The translations under genes and the position numbers were made by a program. A stretch of DNA of 40,412 bases from Halobacteriales archaeon (lineage in GTDB: Archaea; Halobacteriota; Halobacteria; Halobacteriales; SKNY01): assembly GCA_007118975.1 (NCBI GenBank), contig SKQO01000007.1:1-40412 (forward strand), given 5' to 3'. Every line of letters starts with the position of its first letter. Position 1 is the stretch's first letter. The notes beneath the pieces are model-generated. The model was not told where the DNA came from. It was given only the letters and a program-made list of their open reading frames with translations, and made no database searches. This document shows, in pieces, positions 27,154-36,652 of this stretch.

Positions 27154-27990
27154 TCACCGGCCCAGGATCGCACGCACAGCAAACCGAAGATTCTCCGATC
27201 GCTCGAGCATCCGTCTGGTGAAATACGAGAACCACCGGCCCCCGTATGGAACGTACTGATACACCTCATAATCCTCGGCCAACTCGCTTTGCCGTGCTTC
27301 CGAGACGCCCATCAAGAGTTGAAACTGGAAGGGAGTTCCGTGCACCTCGTGTAGCTGCATGGCGTGGCGGATCATCTCCGGATCGTGTGTCGCGACAGCG
27401 ATCTCGTACGATCGGTTCCGAAACAACGTTTCAAGGTGGCGACGGTAGGCCTCGTCGATGCGGGCTTTGTCCCGATACGCGATCGAGGACGGCTCGTTGT
27501 AGGCCCCCTTGACCAGACGGATAAGTCCAGGAACGTCCTGTAACCGATCGATATCCTCGTCCGTTCGCCGGAGGTTGGACTGGAGGCAGACCCCCGTCAT
27601 GGCGGGATAGGACGGGGCAATTTCCTCGAAGACGGCCAGCGTATCGTTCGTCGTCGCGGATCCCTCCATGTCGATCCAGACGAATACGTCACGATCGACC
27701 CCATGTGCCACGAGCTCCTCGAGATGATCTTCGAACAGGGAACGGCGGATCGACAGCCCCAATTGCGTCGGTTTGACCGCAATGCAGGCCGCAAGTTCCG
27801 CGGTTGCGATCTCCTCGATGAGCCCGTGATAGTCCGCAACGTCCGCCCGAGCTGTCGCCGGGTCCGAATACGTCTCCCCGAGCAGATTCAGGATCGCCCG
27901 GATTCCGCGAACGTTCAGGACAGCAGCGCGCTCGAGGGCCTCCTGGCGGTCCTCGCCAGCGACGAATCGATTGGCAACAGGTGGGATCAT
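27154..27990 (-). CDS. Proline dehydrogenase (stand-alone PRODH)
   Basis: PRODH oxidises proline to pyrroline-5-carboxylate with FAD, feeding glutamate formation. The 278-residue protein matches monofunctional PRODH in length and motifs: FVAGEDRQEAL, IAVKPTQLGLS, VWIDMEGS, LIRLVKGAYNEPSSIAY, EIAVATHDPEMI, FQFQLLMGV and VPYGGRWFSYFTRRMLERS, the substrate-binding YxxRRxxE region. The ATG at 27990 (MIPPVANRFVAGE) is chosen because family members begin near this phrase. An upstream in-frame codon at 28035 would add 15 basic residues. No P5C dehydrogenase gene is adjacent. Confidence 0.92.
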   Translation of the reverse strand: MIPPVANRFVAGEDRQEALERAAVLNVRGIRAILNLLGETYSDPATARADVADYHGLIEEIATAELAACIAVKPTQLGLSIRRSLFEDHLEELVAHGVDRDVFVWIDMEGSATTNDTLAVFEEIAPSYPAMTGVCLQSNLRRTDEDIDRLQDVPGLIRLVKGAYNEPSSIAYRDKARIDEAYRRHLETLFRNRSYEIAVATHDPEMIRHAMQLHEVHGTPFQFQLLMGVSEARQSELAEDYEVYQYVPYGGRWFSYFTRRMLERSENLRFAVRAILGR

Positions 27991-28157
27991 TCCAGATCGG
28001 CTGTGCCCCTTCCGGACCGAAACGCGATGCCGCACGAGTCGAGGTACTGCAACAGTCTGGCGCCCATTGTGGCCTGCCCATTGGGTTGTCCGACCCTTGG
28101 CTGTTCCCCTCGGTGGAAATCAGGCAGCATTAATCACTGGCGACCGCCATAAGTTTC

Positions 28158-28703
28158 ATGGACGTCGTTGCGGCGCTCGTGACAGCCATCTGGATCATGC
28201 TCCCCGCGTACGTTCCCAACAACGTCGCGGTCCTCTCCGGTGGCGGCCGCCCAATCGACGGGGGCAAGACCTGGCGCGGCCGGCGGGTGCTCGGAGATGG
28301 AAAGACGTGGCGAGGAACCGTCGTGGGTATTAGCGCGGGGATCGCGCTCGCGTTCCTCTTGAATGCCGTGAACGGGCCCCTCAGTAATGGAATCGGTGTC
28401 TCGTTACCGATATTTTCGATCGCCATCGCGCTGGCCTTCCCGATCGGGGCGCTTGTGGGCGATATGGCTGCCTCGTTCCTGAAACGTCGAACAGGTCGCG
28501 AACGCGGAGCTGCCTTTCCCGGCGTCGATCAGTTCGACTTTCTCGTTATGGCGTTGCTGTTCGGTGTCATCGCGGATCCGGGCTGGGTGCTCGACGTGTT
28601 TACGCCACTGATCGTCGGGATCGTCCTGGTCGTGACCCCCATCCTGCACGTTTCCACGAACGTCGCTGCCTACCATCTCGATCTCAAATCGGAACCCTGG
28701 TGA
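28158..28703 (+). CDS. carS: CDP-archaeol synthase
   Basis: CarS uses CTP to activate the unsaturated archaetidic acid precursor, making CDP-archaeol for polar-lipid synthesis in the membrane. The 181-residue polytopic protein has the start [20 protein letters not shown], the catalytic-loop phrase [13 protein letters not shown], and the end-loop [25 protein letters not shown] stretch followed by VDQFDF. All are standard CarS signatures. A second copy of KTWRG occurs a few residues before the main motif. It is 44 bp ahead of pyrE and probably cotranscribed. Confidence 0.95.
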   Translation: MDVVAALVTAIWIMLPAYVPNNVAVLSGGGRPIDGGKTWRGRRVLGDGKTWRGTVVGISAGIALAFLLNAVNGPLSNGIGVSLPIFSIAIALAFPIGALVGDMAASFLKRRTGRERGAAFPGVDQFDFLVMALLFGVIADPGWVLDVFTPLIVGIVLVVTPILHVSTNVAAYHLDLKSEPW

Positions 28704-28747
28704 GCGGATCCGGAGGCTTTTGCGTTCGGCCCGTGGATCCACCGGCG

Positions 28748-29281
28748 ATGAGTGATCCGGAGCTGGTCGCGGCACTACGCTCGGCCGACGCGGTGCGATT
28801 CGGGGCATTCGAGCTGTCTCATGGCGGGACGAGCGAATACTACGTGGACAAATATCGGTTCGAGACCGATCCAGCGTGTCTAGAACTGATCGCTGAAGCG
28901 TTTGCCGAGCGTATCGGTGACGAGCGGCTGGCGGGCGTTGCACTCGGGGCAGTTCCACTCGTCGCGGCGACAAGCATCGCTGCCGATCGGCCCTACGTGA
29001 TCGTGCGCAAGCAGCGCAAGGAGTACGGCACGGGAAATCGGATCGAGGGTGAGCTTCCCAGCGGCGAACGGGTAACGGTCATCGAGGATATCGCCACCAC
29101 TGGCACCAGCGCCGCTGATGCGGTCGAAGCACTGCGGTCGGCGGGAGCGCAAGTCGATCGCGTACTCGTTGTCGTTGACCGCCAGGAAGGTGCCGCAGAA
29201 CGGTTGGCCGAACTCGATGTCCGGCTGGAGTCTTTGTTAACCGCGGAGACGTTGCTGGCAGCTGGGGCCGAAGACCGCTGA
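28748..29281 (+). CDS. pyrE: Orotate phosphoribosyltransferase
   Basis: PyrE joins orotate and PRPP to give OMP in pyrimidine synthesis. The 177-residue protein has [20 protein letters not shown] for orotate binding, [15 protein letters not shown] with the catalytic lysine, and the PRPP motif [17 protein letters not shown] at about 115-131. Length is normal. The ATG at 28748 gives the usual [11 protein letters not shown] start; the longer upstream frame overlaps carS and is not conserved. Confidence 0.96.
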   Translation: MSDPELVAALRSADAVRFGAFELSHGGTSEYYVDKYRFETDPACLELIAEAFAERIGDERLAGVALGAVPLVAATSIAADRPYVIVRKQRKEYGTGNRIEGELPSGERVTVIEDIATTGTSAADAVEALRSAGAQVDRVLVVVDRQEGAAERLAELDVRLESLLTAETLLAAGAEDR

Positions 29282-29350
29282 TTGTTCGCGGTAGTATCGA
29301 TCGGGCAGGATCAGTAGCATTTTAGCCGCGACGGGGCGATTTCGGGTGCA

Positions 29351-30574
29351 ATGGTTTCGGGGATACTCGAGGAGGTGGTCCTCGGAATCTACATCGGCCT
29401 GCTCACGGGAATCTTCCCCGCCTTTGTGGCGTTCTCGTTCGGCTTTGGGTTCCGGTACTTCACCAACGTCACCGTACCCGGGCTCGGGGTTGTGGCGCTG
29501 GCGGGAGCTCTCGCCGGTGTCTCCGGGGGATTGCTCGGGATATTGAGTCCTGAGATCGCCGAAAGCTGGATCGGCATTACCGCAGTGGTAGTCATCCTCA
29601 TGGCGGCGTTGTGGGCCCACGCGGTGGGGGATGCGCTGGGTGCGAAAACACCACGGAATCTCACGATCCAGCGCATTAAGGAACACCGACTGTCGGCCGA
29701 CCTTGTCGAACGCGTTGACAGTTACGGACAGATCATCGTGCGGCCGACCGGTGCTGTCGATGACATCGAGGGGTACCCACCACTCCCGGACGGGGTACGA
29801 GAGGCGCTGGCAACCGGATCCTGGAAATTTCCGGGCACGCTTCCGCTTCCAGAAATCGAACGGCGGCTAGAGGAGCGATTGATCCACGAATACGAACTAA
29901 CGGAGATCAGCGTCTCCGTTGATCGGCGAGGAAGAGCCCGTATCGCCGCTGCGCCGACAAGCGCCGGGCTTTCCAGGCGACTTCCGAAGGGATCGCGGGC
30001 GGTCACCCTTCAAACGCTGCTTCCGACGGGACTTGCACGGGGTGATAGCGTCGCGCTCCGTCTACCCGATGAAATGATCACCGGCACGGTGGTGAGCGCC
30101 CGAAGCGACGCGCCCGTTGAACCCGAGGTAACCACCTCGGGGGAACCCGAAGACGGAGAATCGGAAGAACAAGAACCAGCTCCGGCGCCAAAAGCCCCCA
30201 CGACCACGGGGGGCGCGGGACAGGTGACCGTCGCAGTTGACAAACAGTCGGCCGTCCGACTCCTCGCGGTGGAATCAGTGCCAATCGTCGTCCATTCCCG
30301 GGGAAAACGACGAGAGTACGAGACCGTCGCGTTGTTGAAACGTGCCGGAAATCGGTTCAGTCGACACACGATAGGCGATGGTACTCCCCTGGCCGGGGTG
30401 GCTATCGCGGACCTCGAGCTAGAACGAGAACACGACGTGACGGTGTTGGCGGTTCGTCGGGGCCAAGAGATTGTGATTGCCCCCGGTGCGGCGTACCGCT
30501 TTACCCCGAACGACGAGATCGTGGTTGTGGGCACCCCCCAACAGATTAGTCAATTCTCGGAGGTGATGGCGTGA
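29351..30574 (+). CDS. TrkA-C domain membrane protein (putative potassium transport/sensing)
   Basis: This 407-residue protein has an N-terminal membrane region with about three hydrophobic segments (residues 5-30, 40-65, 72-92). A soluble region and an acidic, Pro-rich linker (about 255-285) come next. The C-terminal TrkA-C (RCK_C) domain includes SRHTIGDGTPLAGVAIADL, VTVLAVRRGQEIVIAP and FTPNDEIVVVGTP. RCK_C domains bind ligands that gate ion transport. The protein is probably part of a haloarchaeal potassium-homeostasis pair. Its TGA overlaps the GTG start of the next, similarly built gene. Confidence 0.8.
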   Translation: MVSGILEEVVLGIYIGLLTGIFPAFVAFSFGFGFRYFTNVTVPGLGVVALAGALAGVSGGLLGILSPEIAESWIGITAVVVILMAALWAHAVGDALGAKTPRNLTIQRIKEHRLSADLVERVDSYGQIIVRPTGAVDDIEGYPPLPDGVREALATGSWKFPGTLPLPEIERRLEERLIHEYELTEISVSVDRRGRARIAAAPTSAGLSRRLPKGSRAVTLQTLLPTGLARGDSVALRLPDEMITGTVVSARSDAPVEPEVTTSGEPEDGESEEQEPAPAPKAPTTTGGAGQVTVAVDKQSAVRLLAVESVPIVVHSRGKRREYETVALLKRAGNRFSRHTIGDGTPLAGVAIADLELEREHDVTVLAVRRGQEIVIAPGAAYRFTPNDEIVVVGTPQQISQFSEVMA

Positions 30575-31764
30575 TTCCCGACGGCATCATCCTTGAACTC
30601 ACGCCGGTGGGGATCGTCCTCCGGGTCATCGGTCTGAGTCTCCTGGCCGGTGTGACGGCAGGTACAGTCGGGTTTATTTACCGGGCTCGTTTTCGAGATC
30701 GCTTCCCCGATGGGGCATCATTGATCGTCGGCCTCGGCGTCGTTGCCATCTATCTGAACACTCGATTGCTCCTCGTCCAGGTTGTCGTTGAGGACGGTGA
30801 GGGACTCGACATGGCGGTCGCCACTACCAATCTGGCCGTGTTCATCGCAGCCGGAGCAACCTCACTCGGAGGGCGAACGATGGGCGATCGCTTGGGGACC
30901 GACGACCGATTCCAGTGGCATGGTATGGAACCGGCGTGGAGTCCGCTCATACGCGCCAGTGGACGATACATTTCAATTACACTCCCCGATGACATCGATG
31001 ACATCGATGGATACGACCCCGTTTCCACGGAGACAAAAACTGCACTGGTGGGGCGGACACTGGACTTTCCCCGAGGGCTCACGAAACAGGAACTCGAGTC
31101 ACAGCTGAAGGATAGGCTCACGGAGAAACACGACGTGGGGTACGTGGACGCCGAACTCACGCCGGACGGTGAACTCGTCTTCCTCGCACTCGGCCAGCGC
31201 GTCGCGGGACTGGGGCCCACGATTCCTCCCGGTATGGCAGCGGTAGCAATTCGGGGAGATCCACCGTTCAGTGCCTCGCCCGGGGATGCGATCGAAATTT
31301 GGGAAACTGGCGGTGCGGAGCCCCTCGGCCGGGGCGAGCTGCGGGCCACCGTAGATTCGGTAGCAACGATCGCCTGCGATGTTCAAGTCGCCGAGCGTAT
31401 CGATCCCGATCGGCGGTACCGCCTGGTCACGATTCCGGGCGCTGGCGAACCGGACAGAGACTTTGCCGCGATGCTCCGGCGAAGTGCGGAGACGATGAGT
31501 GCCGTGACCGTCCGCCACTCCAGCCCACTCGTGGGATCAGTGGCAGGTGCGCTAGATATTCTCGTGATCGCCCTGGAACGCGGCGAGCAACTTCACGGGG
31601 CCCCTGTCGACGATATCGTGATCGAGGGTGGCGACCGCCTGTATGTTCTCGGCCTTCCTGACGTACTTCGTCGCTTGGAGGCGACCGGTGGTGTGACGAG
31701 CCTCCCGCCCGAAGAGATGAGCAGCGGCAGTAGTACCCGATTCGACGGGAATGCCCGAACATAG
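30571..31764 (+). CDS. Second TrkA-C domain membrane protein, coupled to the preceding gene
   Basis: This 397-residue protein has the same architecture as its upstream neighbour: about three N-terminal hydrophobic segments (within residues 10-95), a middle soluble domain, and a C-terminal TrkA-C domain with SPLVGSVAGALDILVIALERG and VIEGGDRLYVLGLPDVLRR. It begins with GTG at 30571 within the upstream stop, a 4-bp overlap, implying translational coupling. The two proteins probably form a heteromeric complex. The transported or sensed ion is inferred to be potassium from the domain only. Confidence 0.78.
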   Translation: MIPDGIILELTPVGIVLRVIGLSLLAGVTAGTVGFIYRARFRDRFPDGASLIVGLGVVAIYLNTRLLLVQVVVEDGEGLDMAVATTNLAVFIAAGATSLGGRTMGDRLGTDDRFQWHGMEPAWSPLIRASGRYISITLPDDIDDIDGYDPVSTETKTALVGRTLDFPRGLTKQELESQLKDRLTEKHDVGYVDAELTPDGELVFLALGQRVAGLGPTIPPGMAAVAIRGDPPFSASPGDAIEIWETGGAEPLGRGELRATVDSVATIACDVQVAERIDPDRRYRLVTIPGAGEPDRDFAAMLRRSAETMSAVTVRHSSPLVGSVAGALDILVIALERGEQLHGAPVDDIVIEGGDRLYVLGLPDVLRRLEATGGVTSLPPEEMSSGSSTRFDGNART

Positions 31765-32157
31765 TCCTCACCGATCGCGTAAGTGGGGCCCATACCACGA
31801 TACCGGCTTTCCTCGTGTGCCTTCTGTGTCGGCTCATTCCCACTCCCCCCCTCGCGGGATCCGATGTTCGTCGATAGGAGATCTCCAGCGTTGAGTTTGC
31901 ATCGCAGTCAGGACACGTAGCGAATCTTCGTTAGAGGAGCACTCGAGAAATAGGCCTCATCGCCGGTGACAACGAACAGTGACGTCTTGATGTCGATTGT
32001 GTGAGTGCACGGCCATGCGTGGCGTGTCTCGTTCTCTCCCGGTGTCGCCTGCGACATCCATGTGCATGCAGCACAGACGTCGGTTGGAAGCATAGGCCAG
32101 GCATCCGGGTCGAGGACTGATTCAGATCGGCTCGTCCGCCCGGCAGCTCGGTCGAGG
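31765..32157. other. Gene-poor stretch with possible remnants
   Basis: About 390 bp between the TrkA-C pair and the LLM gene. On the minus strand, one frame ending at 31908 (DIKTSLFVVTGDEAYFSSA) and, in another frame, about 31840-31925 (FATCPDCDANSTLEISYRR) look protein-like but carry stops or lack starts. They may be fragments of lost small genes. No RNA gene or complete ORF with family features was recognised. Confidence 0.4.
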
Positions 32158-33141
32158 CTAGAAGGACGGGATAACCTCTTCCCCGAAGAGCCGAATCTGC
32201 TCCTCGACGAGGTCGCTGGGCATCCCCGAGTGGTGAAATCGTACGGCGAGGTGGTCGAGGGCGAACCGATCTTGCATGGCTTCGATTTGTTCGATAATGT
32301 CGTCCGGGGTACCCCACAGGAAGCGGTCGTCGGCGAGCTCATCGAAGTCCTCGACGCTGTCGGCTGTCATCAACGGATGGGAGAACTCCCCACCGTATTC
32401 CTCAAGGTAGGTCGTATGCAGGTACTGCTTTCGCTCCTCGACCGCGGCTGCCGACTCGGCGATGACTGCCTCCCGCATGAGGGGATGCTCGATGGCATCC
32501 CAGTCCTCGCCGGCCTCCTCGACGTGTTCTCGCTGTTGTTGCTTTCGGTCTTCGACGATACCGAGATCCGCGACGACCCCTGGAACCCACGCGTCGCTGA
32601 ATTTGACCGATCGGGCGATCTGTCGTGGACCCCAGCCCCCGACCCATAGCGAGGGCCGCGGTTCCTGCACCACGTCCGGGAGCGGTTCCCAATCCTCGAC
32701 GGCAAAGAACGGACAGTCGAAGTCGATGGGCCCGTCCGCCGTGAAAAACTCATCGAGGAACTGCAACCCTTCGATCATTCGACCGGCGCGTTCGTCCATC
32801 GGAATGCCGAACGCTTCGAATTCTTTTTCCACATATCCGAGCCCGACACCCAACGTCAGGCGCCCGTCCGAGATGTTATCGAGCATCGCGGCTCGCTGGG
32901 CCACATGAAGCGGATGATAAAGCGGCAGAATCAGGACGGACGTCACGAGTTCGAGGTGTTCGGTCCCCTCCCCGATGCTGGTCAACCGAGTGAGTGGTGC
33001 GGGCCAGTAGTTCTCACCCTCGGTCGCCTGGTGGTCGTTCACCCAACAGGATTCGTATCCGATATCCTCGGCGAGCTGACACTGCTCGACCACCCCAGTC
33101 CAGCGGTCCCCGCCCTCGATGGGGAAGATGCCGAATTTCAT
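32158..33141 (-). CDS. LLM-class oxidoreductase (F420- or FMN-dependent)
   Basis: This 327-residue luciferase-like TIM-barrel protein begins MKFGIFPIEGGDRWTG. Conserved phrases are YESCWVNDHQ, SVLILPLYHPLHVAQRAAML, LDNISDGRLTLGVGLGYVEKEF and PSLWVGGWGPRQIARSVKF. This pattern fits F420-dependent LLM enzymes such as those related to methylene-H4MPT reductase or glucose-6-phosphate dehydrogenase. The physiological substrate is unknown. It is only distantly similar to the LLM protein at 10.4 kb, which belongs to another subgroup. Confidence 0.88.
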   Translation of the reverse strand: MKFGIFPIEGGDRWTGVVEQCQLAEDIGYESCWVNDHQATEGENYWPAPLTRLTSIGEGTEHLELVTSVLILPLYHPLHVAQRAAMLDNISDGRLTLGVGLGYVEKEFEAFGIPMDERAGRMIEGLQFLDEFFTADGPIDFDCPFFAVEDWEPLPDVVQEPRPSLWVGGWGPRQIARSVKFSDAWVPGVVADLGIVEDRKQQQREHVEEAGEDWDAIEHPLMREAVIAESAAAVEERKQYLHTTYLEEYGGEFSHPLMTADSVEDFDELADDRFLWGTPDDIIEQIEAMQDRFALDHLAVRFHHSGMPSDLVEEQIRLFGEEVIPSF

Positions 33142-33238
33142 CGATGTGGCGGGAGTTCCGATGGCGCCTACTTACGTGTTCTGAGTCGAAACATCGGCTG
33201 TAGGTGGAATCTTCGTCGGTAGGTCGACCATCATCACG

Positions 33239-33247
33239 CTTATATAG
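33239..33247 (+). promoter_or_regulatory. TATA box of the thermosome gene
   Basis: CTTATATAG lies 27-35 nt before the ATG at 33274. It is a strong archaeal TATA box, consistent with a highly expressed or heat-inducible chaperonin gene. No separate heat-shock operator was identified. Confidence 0.72.
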
Positions 33248-33273
33248 AAGTACAATCAACTCACACTCAACAT

Positions 33274-34842
33274 ATGTCACGACGAGGTAGCGGACCGCTC
33301 CTTCTGTTGTCCGAAGACACCCAACGAACCTCCGGGCGCGACGCCCAAGAGATGAACATCACGGCCGGGAAGGCCATCGCCCAAAGCGTGCGGACCACGC
33401 TGGGACCCAAGGGGATGGACAAGATGCTGCTCGACTCCAGCGGCAACGTCGTCGTCACCAACGACGGCGTCACCATCCTTTCGGAGATGGACATCGATCA
33501 TCCGGCGGCGAACATGATCGTCGAGGTTGCAGAAACCCAGGAAAACGAAGTTGGGGATGGGACCACGACGGCAGTTGTGCTGGCCGGTGAACTGCTCTCG
33601 CAAGCCCAGGAACTCACGGGGCAGGACATTCACCCGACGACAATCGCTAACGGGTATCGGCGGGCGGCATCACGGGCCAACGAACTCCTCGATGATCGTG
33701 CAATCGAAGTCGATGTCGACGATGTCGATACGCTCGAGCAGGTCGCAATCACCGTCATGACCGGCAAAAGTACCGCCGACTTCAGCGATGAACTGGCGGA
33801 CATTATCGTGGATGCGGTCCGAGCGGTGGCCGACGAGGATGGTCACGTCAATCTGGACGACATCGTCGTCAAGACATCGGCCGGTCGGCCGATCGACGAG
33901 TCCGAATACATCGAGGGTGTCCTGGTCGGGGAGGAGCCTCGGACCCAAAAGATGCCGGACGACGTCACTGATGCCTCCATTGCGATACTCGATACGGGCA
34001 TCGAGGTCAAAGAGACGGAGATCGACACGGAGATCTCGGTCGAAAATCCCGAGCAGTATCGCGAGTTCAAGGAGGCCGAGAAGGAATCCCTTCGCGCCCG
34101 TGTGCGTGCACTGGTTGATGCTGGCGTCGATGTGCTCTTCGCCGGTGACGACATTGCCGACGGACCGGCCGAAGAGCTCGCCAAGGCTGGCATTTTAGCG
34201 ATCGAAGATGTCGACGATGAGGAACTCGCCCAGCTCCGCCGCGTCACGGGTGCGACGCTTTTGACCGAACCCGAAGACGTCACCCCCGACCATCTGGGCA
34301 GCGCCGGGCACGTCCACGTCGAGGAGGTCGCAGGGGATGCAGAGGTCTTCGTCGAGGACACCGAAGCCACCGACACGGTGACCATTATTCTTCGCGGCAG
34401 TACAGAAGGGCTCCTAGACGAAGTCGAGCGTGCCGTCGAGGACACGCTCCACGCCCTACGCGTCTCGCTTGCGTCCGGTGGCGTGCTCGGTGGCGGCGGT
34501 GCCCCGGAAACCGAACTAGCCCTCGCACTTCGTGACTATGCCGAAAGCGTGGGCGGGCGGGAGCAGCTCGCCGTCGAGGCGTTCGCCGATGCACTCGAGG
34601 TCGTGCCGCGAACTCTCGCCGAGAACGCGGGGCTCGATCCCATCGATTCGCTCGTCGAGTTGCGTGCGCGCCACGACGGCGGAGACGTCCACGCTGGTCT
34701 CGACCCCGAGACTGGTGAGGCAATCGACATGTTCGACGAAGGTGTCGTCGAACCCGTTCCGGTAAAACAACAGGCAGTCAACTCCGCGACTGAATCGGCC
34801 GTCATGATCCTGCGAATCGACGACGTCATCAGCGCGAACTGA
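33274..34842 (+). CDS. Thermosome subunit (group II chaperonin) without a Gly-Gly-Met tail
   Basis: The thermosome is the archaeal double-ring ATP-dependent protein-folding machine. The 522-residue subunit has [14 protein letters not shown] (41-54), [17 protein letters not shown] (63-79), the ATPase phrase [15 protein letters not shown] (94-108), a GGGGAPE segment in the second half of the chain and a final strand [11 protein letters not shown]. It ends three residues after this (SAN), so the long acidic Gly/Met-rich tail seen in many haloarchaeal thermosome subunits is absent. The stop TGA is clean and the next gene begins nearby, so this is not an obvious frameshift. Which cct paralogue it is cannot be told. 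Confidence 0.95.
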   Translation: MSRRGSGPLLLLSEDTQRTSGRDAQEMNITAGKAIAQSVRTTLGPKGMDKMLLDSSGNVVVTNDGVTILSEMDIDHPAANMIVEVAETQENEVGDGTTTAVVLAGELLSQAQELTGQDIHPTTIANGYRRAASRANELLDDRAIEVDVDDVDTLEQVAITVMTGKSTADFSDELADIIVDAVRAVADEDGHVNLDDIVVKTSAGRPIDESEYIEGVLVGEEPRTQKMPDDVTDASIAILDTGIEVKETEIDTEISVENPEQYREFKEAEKESLRARVRALVDAGVDVLFAGDDIADGPAEELAKAGILAIEDVDDEELAQLRRVTGATLLTEPEDVTPDHLGSAGHVHVEEVAGDAEVFVEDTEATDTVTIILRGSTEGLLDEVERAVEDTLHALRVSLASGGVLGGGGAPETELALALRDYAESVGGREQLAVEAFADALEVVPRTLAENAGLDPIDSLVELRARHDGGDVHAGLDPETGEAIDMFDEGVVEPVPVKQQAVNSATESAVMILRIDDVISAN

Positions 34843-34853
34843 ATTCCGTCGAA

Positions 34854-35633
34854 TCAACGGACAGTTGCGATTCTGGGTGGGAGGGCTCGTACCCTGACAG
34901 GGAACGCTTCGACGCGCTCCTCGAGCAGCTCTACGCGAGCGGTGAGTTGATCGGGCGCGTGTGAGTCCGTCCCGATGACGAAGGGGATGTTTCGTTCCGC
35001 GAACACCTCGAGATACGTGGGATCCGGGTGGACCGACGCCAGGTCCCGATCCAGTCGACCGGCGTTGAGTTCCGGAACTGTCCGGCTCTCCGCGAGCGCG
35101 TCGCCGATCCGTTCGTAATCCTCCCTGCACATAGCCTCGCGGAGCCCCGGCGCCCGACGGGGGAGATCCAAGTGCCCGAGCACGTCGAACAACTCGGATT
35201 CGATCAACTCGATCTGCCAATCAACGTAGGTCGCTACCTGTTCCCGATACGATTCACCGGCCTCCGGCTCGGGCGCGGCCACGTTCCAGACGTCCGTCGT
35301 ATGGACGCTCCCGATCGTGTAATCGAACCCCGCCCGTTCGAGGAACGTTTCGATCGAGTCTGCAGCCCGCGGATCCCAGTTGATCTCGGCGCCGTCTAAG
35401 ACGTCAATACTGAACTCGTCCGTTGCGTTCCGGAATTCGGCGCGTCGCTCTCCGAACGTATCTGCGAAATCGTAGCGTTCGAGCCGACCAAATCCGTCGT
35501 CGACGATCGGACAGTGATCCGTGAACCCGATCCCCGTGAGGCCCACATCTGACGCCGCCTCGACCATCTCCTGCCAATCCCAGCCATCAGAGTAAGTCGT
35601 GTGCGTGTGGAGGTCGTAGCTAATCGTGGTCAT
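34854..35633 (-). CDS. PHP domain phosphatase (histidinol-phosphatase-like)
   Basis: This 259-residue PHP protein has YDLHTHTTYSDGWDW (6-20), IGFTDHCPI, DGAEINWDPRAADS, TIGSVHTTD, LFDVLGHLDLPRR and FVIGTDSHAPDQL, giving the full metal-ligand set of the PHP family and the overall layout of HisK-type histidinol phosphatases. A role in histidine synthesis is possible but other phosphoesters are equally likely. The ATG at 35633 is chosen because 18 codons further upstream are basic shadow sequence. It follows moxR by 50 bp on the same strand. Confidence 0.86.
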   Translation of the reverse strand: MTTISYDLHTHTTYSDGWDWQEMVEAASDVGLTGIGFTDHCPIVDDGFGRLERYDFADTFGERRAEFRNATDEFSIDVLDGAEINWDPRAADSIETFLERAGFDYTIGSVHTTDVWNVAAPEPEAGESYREQVATYVDWQIELIESELFDVLGHLDLPRRAPGLREAMCREDYERIGDALAESRTVPELNAGRLDRDLASVHPDPTYLEVFAERNIPFVIGTDSHAPDQLTARVELLEERVEAFPVRVRALPPRIATVR

Positions 35634-35683
35634 ACGGCGGTCGAACCGCCAGCCGCGCAAGTAGGTTTCGAGACTGCCCCGCC

Positions 35684-36652
35684 TCACTCGACGGTCGGCA
35701 CGGGCAGTTGTTCGAGAACGTCCTCGATGATGTCTCGTTTTGTGACGTTCTGCACGCGCGATTCAGCCGTCAGCACGAGTCGGTGGGCAAGTACGGGAAC
35801 GGCGATGTCGTGGATGTCGTCCGGGGTAACGTAATCCCGTCCGACAAGGACCGCTCGGGCCCGACTGGCTTCGAACAATCGCTGTGCCCCACGTGGCGAA
35901 ATCCCGACGCTAACCCGGTGGTCATTGTCCGTCGCGACGGCAATCTCGGATAGATACGAGATCAGGTCCGCATCGACGTGGACGTCCCGCTCTGGAATCT
36001 GCTGGATCGCGGTGATTTCATCGTCGTCGAAGACCTTCTCGACGGTTGGTGTTTGCAACTCGCGGTTTGCCCGACGGGTGAGCAATTCGTCGTATCCCGC
36101 CTGGTCTGGATACCCCAGTTCGGTCTTGATAAGAAAACGATCCACTTGGGCCTCCGGGAGCGGAAACGTCCCCTCCTGCTCGATCGGGTTCTGCGTCGCG
36201 ATCACCAGAAACGGATCGGGGAGCTCGCGGGTCTCGGTTTCAACCGTGACCTGTTGTTCTTCCATCGCCTCGAGCATCGCCGCCTGAGTCTTTGGCGGGG
36301 CCCGATTGATCTCGTCGGCCAGGACGACGTTGCCGAATATCGGCCCACGATGGAACTCGAAGGTCCGTTCTTGCTCGTTGAAGATATGCGTGCCGGTGAC
36401 GTCGGTGGGAAGCAAATCCGGTGTGAACTGAATACGAGAGAACGATAGCCCGAGTGCAGTCGCGAACGATCGACCGGTGAGTGTCTTCCCCGTTCCGGGG
36501 ACGTCCTCCATAAGAACGTGTCCACGGGCGAGGATCCCGAGCAACACAAGTTCGAATACCTCCCGGTCTCCGATGACGGCCGTCTCGATCTCATCGAGAA
36601 GGGCCTGGCACCGTTGATGTGCGGTTTCGAGGTCCATCTGAGCCGATGCCAT
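35684..36652 (-). CDS. MoxR-family AAA+ ATPase
   Basis: MoxR ATPases are chaperone-like and help assemble or insert metal cofactors in protein complexes. The 322-residue protein has Walker A EDVPGTGKTLTGR (about 49-61), the RIQFTPDLLPTDVTGTHIF loop, Walker B VVLADEINRAPPKTQAAML, the sensor ATQNPIEQEGTFPLPEAQ and the arginine-finger region QVDRFLIKTELGYP. Usual partners (DUF58 and von Willebrand factor A proteins) are not next to it; instead a PHP phosphatase follows. The ATG at 36652 or a second one five codons later (MDLETAHQ) could be used. Confidence 0.92.
   Translation of the reverse strand: MASAQMDLETAHQRCQALLDEIETAVIGDREVFELVLLGILARGHVLMEDVPGTGKTLTGRSFATALGLSFSRIQFTPDLLPTDVTGTHIFNEQERTFEFHRGPIFGNVVLADEINRAPPKTQAAMLEAMEEQQVTVETETRELPDPFLVIATQNPIEQEGTFPLPEAQVDRFLIKTELGYPDQAGYDELLTRRANRELQTPTVEKVFDDDEITAIQQIPERDVHVDADLISYLSEIAVATDNDHRVSVGISPRGAQRLFEASRARAVLVGRDYVTPDDIHDIAVPVLAHRLVLTAESRVQNVTKRDIIEDVLEQLPVPTVE

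Noticed and set aside
30990..31012. Short tandem repeat GATGACATC
   Set aside because: It encodes Asp-Asp-Ile repeats within the TrkA-C protein and is explained by coding sequence.
32005..32649. 214-codon plus-strand frame over the end of the second LLM gene
   Set aside because: Most of it is antisense to conserved LLM sequence; no own start signal or family match.
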